DNA of 64,000 nt from Garcia nutans (taxonomy: Eukaryota; Streptophyta; Magnoliopsida; Malpighiales; Euphorbiaceae). Made by a program: the position numbers and the translations under genes. The notes beneath the pieces were generated by a model that saw only the letters and a list, made by a program, of their open reading frames with translations, had not been told where the DNA came from and searched no databases. Below are positions 57,636 through 64,000 of this stretch, piece by piece. The stretch is from contig CANTUV010000032.1 in NCBI GenBank assembly GCA_947685225.1, positions 25,241,501 through 25,305,500 of the forward strand. The letters run 5' to 3'. The stretch's first letter is position 1. Every line of letters begins with the position of its first letter.

Positions 57636-59802
57636 TGTGAGCGGGGATTTTCGCCCCCACTCCCGGTGGAATGGTTCTTGCGACTTTGGCACTGTTTAGG
57701 CTCGGGGCCTTAGAGAACACGGACCTAAGTCCGAAGAAAAAAGGAGTCGGATGGGCCGGGAAAAAAAAGGGGTGGATGACTCGATTCCTAAGGAATCCCC
57801 AACCCCCTAATGGGTTCGGAAAGTTGGGTACGTTTGGGGAAGGTGAGAAATGACCCAGCACCCCCACAACGCCCGGTTTATTAGAACCGGCCTCCTTTAC
57901 AGGTCTTAATATTATAAAATTCTTAAATATAACAATATTATCCATATTACACACAATAATTAAAAGAAAGCATCATTATATTAAAATCAAAGCAATGTCC
58001 AAACAAAGCAAATAAATGGACACCCATCCAAGGATGGAAACATGTCCTTACATCACATGCCTAAATAGGACACCCACCAAAAGGTAGAAATATGCCCTTT
58101 ACATAGGTTCTAAAATAGAAAAGCAAATTAAATTACATGATGTTTAACTAATGAGGTACCCACCAAGTGGGAACATACCTCTTACAACTTTTGGAAATCT
58201 AAATTAATTGATAAAAGTAAATAATCATTCATCATAAATAAATCATTCATTAAAGCTATTAATCAAAATATAAAATAAATATCCATACATGATAAATTAA
58301 ATAAATCAAGTATTGAAATTAAATAAATTAAAGCATAAGAGATAAATTAAAGTATAATCAAGTATGGAATTGAATAAAGCAAATAAAAGTTCAATTATAG
58401 CTACTGTGACTTTTTATGAAATTAAAATAGATTAGGGTTTTATGTTTTAAAAGGTTGGTAAGACTCTTTGATTAACCAAATTAAGGTTTGAATGATAAAA
58501 TCATGAAACTAGGGTTTTAGACACTTTAAAATTGTTTTGATTTGTGGTTTTAAATGGTGATTTCAAGCTGCTGTGTAATTTTAGAACATTTGTGTTATTA
58601 TGGTTTTTAATGTTTTAAAGGATTAGAGCTTAGAAAAAAATTAGGGTTTAAGGTTTTAAATGGGTTAGGGTTTACTATTTTAGGTTTAAAAGTTGAATTA
58701 GGGTTTTAGTGTTTTAGAATTAGGGTCTCGGGTAAAAGATATGAATTAGGGTTTTAGAAATCAATTTGATAATTTTATGAAGTTTTATGAATTTAAACAA
58801 ACGGATTGAAGTTTTTATAAGTAGAAAAGATGTTTTTAAGGCTTTTTGAATGAAATAGAGCCTAGTTTAAAATTTTGAAAGAAACAGAATCAAATTTTGG
58901 TTTTGTTGAAGAATATGTTCAATTAGAGTTTTAAGATTTTTAAGAAGAAAAAATAACAATTTTAAGTCTTTTTGGAAAATAAAGTAACGTATTAGTGTTT
59001 TAACCTTGGAAAAACTAAATTAAAGCTCTATGGTTTTTTTATTTAAAAAACCTAAATTTCATAAATTTGCTACTGTGAAAAGATAAATAAAAAAAGAATT
59101 TAACATACCTCCTTTTGTTGATTCTCCGAAAATAATTCTTCTTGGATGAACATGCTCCAAAGACAAGCCTTTTTTGCCTTTGAATCCTTTAAATCTTGCC
59201 TCTCCTCCTTTAAAAATCAATTGAATTGAATTTATTACTTTTCCTTCACTGATTTGGTTTTCCAATTTCCAAACTACTGCCAAAAATTTTCCTCCCCTCA
59301 ATTAATTGCCTTTGGTCCTTATTTATAATGATTTGAGGTTGTTTATTCCTAATTAGCTAAGGCAAGTAATATTAATAAAAAAAGAAGCCAAAACCTAATT
59401 GGATTAGGTTTCAAAAATTTTGCGTTATAAAATAATTGCCACAGGAAAAAATGCGCTGGCGAAAAAATTTTGCCGCAGAAAACTGCGGCAGTGGCGAGGT
59501 CGGTGGACCTGCGGGCGAAATAGAAATTCTATTTTGCTCGCAGGAAAATCCTGTGAGTGAAATAGCACAGTGATTTCGCCCGCAGGAAATTCCTGCTAGC
59601 GAAATTGCCCACGGGCCCGTGCGACTGTTTTTTCGCTGCCGATTTTTCCGACTCCGATTTTTTTTATTTGTTTATTTTTATTTTTTATTAATAAAATTTA
59701 GATACTAAAGCAAAAATTATTTTGGACCAATTAGACAACAAAAATCATTTTGGACTAAATAAAACATATTGGACCGGATTGGGTCAAAATTAAGGGTCTA
59801 CA
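57636..59802 (-). repeat. Tat-2 5' LTR (2167 bp)
   Basis: On the minus strand it runs TGTAGACCC... to ...CCCCGCTCACA. It has the hairpin block (about 59515-59610), TATA box (59320-59327), splice donor near 59108 and TTAGGGTTT-rich stretch (58430-58770). Confidence 0.9.
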
Positions 59803-60262
59803 AATATCAAGTATCCAAATCCAGTTAGGATCGAGTATCCCAATCCAGTTTAGGATCGAGTATCCGAATCCAGTTAGGATCGAGTATCCAAACCCAATTT
59901 AGGATTGAGCATCCAAATCCTGTTAGGATCGACTATCCCAATCCAGTTTAGGATCGAGTATCCAAATCCAGTTTAGGATCGAGTATCAAAATCCAGTTAC
60001 GATCGAGTATCCAAATCCAGTTTACGATTGAGTATCCAAATCCAGTTAGAATCGAGTATCCCAATCCAGTTAGGATTGAGTATCCAAATCCAGTCTAGGA
60101 TCGAGTATCCAAATCCAGTTAGAATCGAGTATCCAAATTCAGTTAGGATCGAGTATCCCAATCCAAATTAGGATCGAGTATCCAAATCCAATTTAGGATC
60201 GAGTATCCGAATCCAGTTAGGATCGAGTATCCAAGACTAGTTTAGGATCGAGTATCCAAATC
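59803..60262 (+). repeat. 24-bp GATCGAGTATCC minisatellite at the 3' end of Tat-3
   Basis: About 20 units of 22-24 bp with the plan GATCGAGTATCCAAATCCAG plus TTAG or TTTAG. It lies just before the Tat-3 polypurine tract, and its right end keeps one TCGGGTCCAGAACCC unit of the Tat-1 array type. No spacers are present, so it is not a CRISPR array. The left edge touches the Tat-2 LTR directly. Confidence 0.92.
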
Positions 60263-60350
60263 TCTCGGGTCCAGAACCCAAAACCTCAACCATTTCAAAA
60301 ATTAAGTCTTATTGCTTTTCACTCTCTTTTAGTAAAGTCTCAGATCGTTC

Positions 60351-60365
60351 AAGTAGGGGGCAAAC
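60351..60365 (+). other. Tat-3 polypurine tract
   Basis: AAGTAGGGGGCAAAC against the LTR start. Confidence 0.75.
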
Positions 60366-62638
60366 TATATACCCTTAATTTTTTACTCAGCCCGGTCCAA
60401 TATATTTTAATTAGTCCAAAATAATTTTTGTGTTGTCCAATATATTTTAATTAGTCCAAAACAATTTTTGTTATCTTAATTAAATAATATTTGCTTTAGT
60501 ATCTAATTTTTATTAATAAAAAATAAAAATTAATAATAATAAACAAATAAATAAAAATAAAAATCGGTGATGAAAAATTTCGTCGCCAAAGAGGGGGGTG
60601 GCAAAATGGCCTTGGGCCATTTGGCAGCAGGATTTTCCTGCGGGTGAAATGGCCCGCAGGCAATTTCACCCACCGCAGTCCGCTACCCCCTGCGGCAGCT
60701 TTTTCACCAGCGTAATTTTTCCGTAGTAGTTTTTTTTCGCAAGCGAAATTTTTTCGACGCAAATTTTTCCGAAACCAAATTCAATTCAGTTTCGGTTTCC
60801 TTTTCTTAATTAATATTAGATTCCATGAACAAGTGAAATTCATCAATCAAAATCTTCTATAAATAAGGACTAAAAAAACAACACAGAGGGTATCGAAATT
60901 TAGGAGGAAAATTTGAGAGGACTTTTGGAGAAAAACTTAGAAAAGGATAGGACTCGAATACTTTTTGAACTCAGAACTTTTGGAGACTTTTGATTAGGAA
61001 GTCAAAACTCAGCAAACCGAAGCAATAAGCAAGCAAATCTATAATTAATCTAAGGCAACAAAGCTTGTCTTTGTTCTTGTTCATCCAAGAAACAAGTTTT
61101 GGTGGAACCAACAAATGAAGGTATGAATTTCTTTACTTATTTTTCTTTACAGTAGCTTCATCACTCAAGATTAAAAATTTATGTTTCTTCAAAATCTTAC
61201 AACCCTAATCTGCTTTCTAACTTTTCAAAACCTTAATCGTTTCAAAATTTACCAAAACCCTAATTTGTTTTTCAATTTTTCAAAACCCTAAATTGAATAT
61301 GTTTCTTTCCAAAAACCCTAAAAAATATCTTTTCTGTTTTTAAAAACCTTAAATCATTTTGTTTATTTTCATAAAGCTTCATACAATTATAAATTTTTTT
61401 TGCCAAACTCTAAAATCAAATACATTCTCCGAAACACTAAAAGCCCTAATTCAACTTTCAAAACCAAGACAGCAATCTCAAACCAATTATTCTAAACCCT
61501 AGTTTTCTTAAACCCTAATTCCCTTAAAACCTTAAACCCTAATTTTTCTAAATCCTAATCTTTAAAACTCTAAAACCTTATAAACCTAAATATTAAAATT
61601 TAAACACAGTAAGCCTAAAAACAATAATTCAGCAGCTAATAATAATAAACCTAATGTTTTAATATCCAAACCCTAATTTCATGATTTTACCCCTCAAACC
61701 CTAATTTGGTTAATCGAAGAACCTTATCACTCTCTTAAATTGTAAAACCTTAATCTATTTTAATTTCCTTAAAACATATAGTAGCATAAACCAATAAATT
61801 CCAAAATTCTAAACATTAAATAAAGAATCTTAAATAAAAAATAGTAGCCTTAATTTGTATTTTTTTTAGTATTTGCTTTATTCTTAGATTTGATTGTGTA
61901 GTTCATTTTATGCTTTGATTTATTTTATATGCTTTAATTTATTTAAGTTCAATACTTGGTTTATTTAGTTTATCATGGATGGAAATTACGTTCTATTGAT
62001 GTTTAATATCTTTGATGAATGATTTATTTATGATGAATGGTTATTTACTTTTATCGATTTATTTCGATTTCCAAATGTTGTAAGAGGTATGTTTCCACTT
62101 GGTGGGTACCTCATTAGTTAAATATCATGTAATTTAAATTGCTTTTCTATTTTAGAACCAATGTAAAGGACATGTTTCTACCTTTCGATGGGTGTCCTAT
62201 TAAGGCATGGATTATGTAAGGGCATGTTTCCATCTTCGGATGGGTGTCCACTTATTTGTTTTGCTTGGACATTGTTTTGATTTTCAATATATCGATGCTT
62301 TATTTTAATTATTGTGTGTAATATGGATAATGTTGTTATATTTAAGAATTTTATAATATTAAGACCTGTAAAGGAGGCCGGTTCCAATGAATCGGGCGTT
62401 GTGGGGGTGCTGGGCCATTTCTTACCTTCTCCACATGTACCCAACTTTCCAAACCCATTAGGGGTTTGGGGATTCCTTAGGAATCGAGTCATCCACCCAT
62501 TTCTTTTTCACGGCCTGTCCGGGTGGCGACTCCATTTTCTCCGGACTTAGGTCCATGTTCTCTAAAGCCCCGAGCCTAAACAGTGCCGAAGTCGCAAGAA
62601 CCATTCCACTGGGAGTGGGGCGAAAATCCCCGCTCACA
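60366..62638 (+). repeat. Tat-3 3' LTR (2273 bp)
   Basis: It starts TATATACCCTTAATTTTTTA, a decayed version of TGTAGACCC, and ends CCCCGCTCACA. TATA box at 60858-60865, a CCTGCGGG/CCCGCAGG hairpin (60637-60660), a splice-donor-like AAG|GTATGAA near 61119, and an AAACCCTAA-rich stretch (61190-61740). More diverged from the others than Tat-1 and Tat-2 are from each other, in line with being the oldest layer. Confidence 0.88.
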
Positions 62639-63340
62639 CTTATCCAATCTTATTTTTACCAATTTTAAATACCCATGCCATGTATAACATCATACTTAGT
62701 CCAGTATATTTATAATACAATAAATCGTTGGTTAAAATTTTAGATATTACACAATACATAAACCATACAACAAAAAATGCATATGGAAACGGTAGAAAAA
62801 TGCATATGAAAGTATATATATTGTTTTCAAAATAGAGATAATAATTTCCTTTTCTTCCATACATAACATGTAGACATATACTAGCCTATATTAGACAATG
62901 ATATAAATATTATATGCAAATTTTAATAAAGTTAATGTATATATTGAAAATATTCAATTGCAGATCCTAAAAGAAAAATAGACATATAGCCAAATCAAAA
63001 AGAGTGTATTATTTATTCTTTGAAACACTATATATACACTGATATGAACCTTTAATTTTGCATCATTATATTAAATTTCAGTCCGTTATAGGTGCATGGG
63101 CTCAAGAACAACCCAAATTGGACACCGGATTGTCTCAAACGAGCCATTTGAAATTTACTAAGCAAAATAAGTGCCACAACATGGATTGTGGCAACCTTAT
63201 TGTACTAGAGCTTAAGTCTGCATCAAGGACAACTGCGATAGCCAGTGCTACCACTTGAGGTAGAAAACCTGCTCAATATGGCATTTTGCTACTGCAATGT
63301 CCTCAAGGCAATTTTATTCTATTTTTAGCCTCCAAAACAT

Positions 63341-63348
63341 TATAAATA
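63341..63348 (+). promoter_or_regulatory. candidate TATA box
   Basis: TATAAATA follows CCTCCAAAACAT and precedes a C-rich run, ACACCCCTCGCCC, then an AC-rich leader. No downstream gene is proven. Confidence 0.35.
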
Positions 63349-63718
63349 ACACCCCTCGCCCTTACACCCCATTTTTCACACAACACCAACTAAGTAAACC
63401 TAATTACTTGTTGGCTTTCTCTATCCCTTTTTTCTTCATAAAAGGAAAAAGTTCAGACTTCTTTAGTGTAAACCGCTTAAAATTTCCTTCTTTAGCAAAT
63501 TTGGGTGTTGGTCCTTTTTCATGTGTTTACTTTAGTATAAACATTACTTTAGTATAAACAACCCTAAAATTGCTTTTTTAGTAATCTTAACCCAAATGAA
63601 TCATGGAAGTAAGGTCCGACAACAAGCTACAACCCTTGTCACTCAAGGTGCAAAGAAAGGTAAAAATCTTAACCCTCGCTATTTTTTTATTACCTTTTTG
63701 GTTTTTCTATGATTAGAT

Positions 63719-64000
63719 CAAATTGGACTTAAATGGATCAAATTGGACCTCAATGGACTTAATTAGGAATTGAAAAAGACATAATTGGACTTAAACCTAG
63801 ATGAACTTCAACATAACTTTGTAATTTAAGACTTAGATTTGTAATTGATTCAAACATTTGCAAAACTTGGAATTAGGTTTTAAAGTAAACCTAAATTGGA
63901 CTTAGGTTGATTAATTAATCTAATTTTTACATAATTGGACTTAGGTATCATAGTTAACCTGGTTTGTTGCATAATTGGACTTAGGTTACAAATTAACCTA
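63719..64000 (+). repeat. interspersed AATTGGACTTA repeats
   Basis: At least six copies of AATTGGAC(T/C)T, mostly as TAATTGGACTTAGGT or CAAATTGGACTTAAATGG, spaced 18-110 bp and running off the window edge. Confidence 0.6.

Larger units (their letters stand above)
52833..59802 (-). mobile_element. Tat-2: minus-strand Tat element, cut in RNase H by Tat-1
   Basis: From right to left it has LTR (59802-57636), primer site, leader with the small ORF, gag, protease remnant, RT and RNase H up to 52833. The integrase, 3' region and second LTR are absent here and should lie left of Tat-1, outside the window. The leader stretch 56761-57298 shows no gene. It is a sister of Tat-1, with nearly collinear protein sequence. 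Confidence 0.88.
62639..64000. other. unassigned AT-rich flank, possibly another old retroelement
   Basis: CTTAT after 62638 may be the Tat-3 TSD; its partner is outside. No frame here looks like a known protein. Two things stand out: a TATA box at 63341 with an AC-rich leader, then an ATG (63603) frame of 19 codons running into AAAG|GTAAAA; and repeated AATTGGACTTA motifs from 63719. It could be an unrelated LTR with its leader, or the 5' end of a host gene. Confidence 0.4.

Noticed and set aside
59803..60262. CRISPR-like array of short repeats
   Set aside because: Units are contiguous with no unique spacers, in a plant retroelement 3' region. It is a minisatellite.
61190..61740. Interstitial telomere tract
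   Set aside because: AAACCCTAA motifs are scattered among unrelated AT-rich sequence, not head-to-tail.

Overview
This window is plant nuclear DNA made almost entirely of nested LTR retrotransposons. The signs are Ty3/gypsy gag-pol genes of two lineages, TG...CA LTRs with 5-bp target-site duplications (TSDs), tRNA primer sites, polypurine tracts, plant-mobile-domain genes and very AT-rich spacers. I see no intact single-copy host gene. It looks like heterochromatic, probably pericentromeric, angiosperm sequence; the species cannot be named from the sequence.

Layout. (1) Positions 1-130 are the tail of a chromovirus-type LTR sitting in the 5' LTR of Tat-1. (2) Tat-1 (Tat/Ogre-like, + strand, 131-52832) has a 5' LTR to 2144, broken gag-protease-RT-RNase H at 3242-8044, and RNase H tail plus integrase at 18386-19902. 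A long 3' region on its minus strand carries two intron-containing antisense genes, followed by minisatellites, a polypurine tract and a 3' LTR (30451-31986 plus 52133-52832). (3) Tat-1 is interrupted by a minus-strand composite (8045-18385: an LTR split by a non-autonomous element, with a chimeric junction) and by two minus-strand solo LTRs (20363-22849, TSD AAGTA; 23915-26463, TSD ATCAA). (4) Its 3' LTR contains a young autonomous chromovirus (31987-52127, TSD ATTTA). That element's integrase is split by a young non-autonomous LTR element (38607-49265, TSD AAGTG), which itself carries a 1.4-kb LTR-like insert. (5) Tat-2 (minus strand, 52833-59802) is cut by Tat-1 inside RNase H, and Tat-2 itself abuts the 3' end of Tat-3 (59803-62638). 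(6) Positions 62639-64000 are unassigned AT-rich DNA. The simplest history is Tat-3 > Tat-2 > Tat-1 > chromovirus > non-autonomous element > LTR-like insert, six levels deep.

How the parts work together. The autonomous chromovirus and the non-autonomous elements share LTR termini, a tRNA-Met-type primer site and a hairpin-plus-polypurine-tract signal, so trans-mobilisation is plausible. Their long LTRs (about 2.3-2.9 kb) are modular. They carry conserved splice donors, a double hairpin beside a CAG|GT donor with a base-pair-preserving change, palindromic CACGGCCGTG minisatellites, and an exchangeable cassette bounded by an inverted repeat. A good splice acceptor lies 12 nt before the gag start. 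Tat-1 carries two antisense genes, a plant mobile domain gene with at least six phase-0 exons and a second gene of DUF7745-like type, each with its own TATA box. Most disabling stops are C-to-T type changes, as expected for methylated, silenced DNA.
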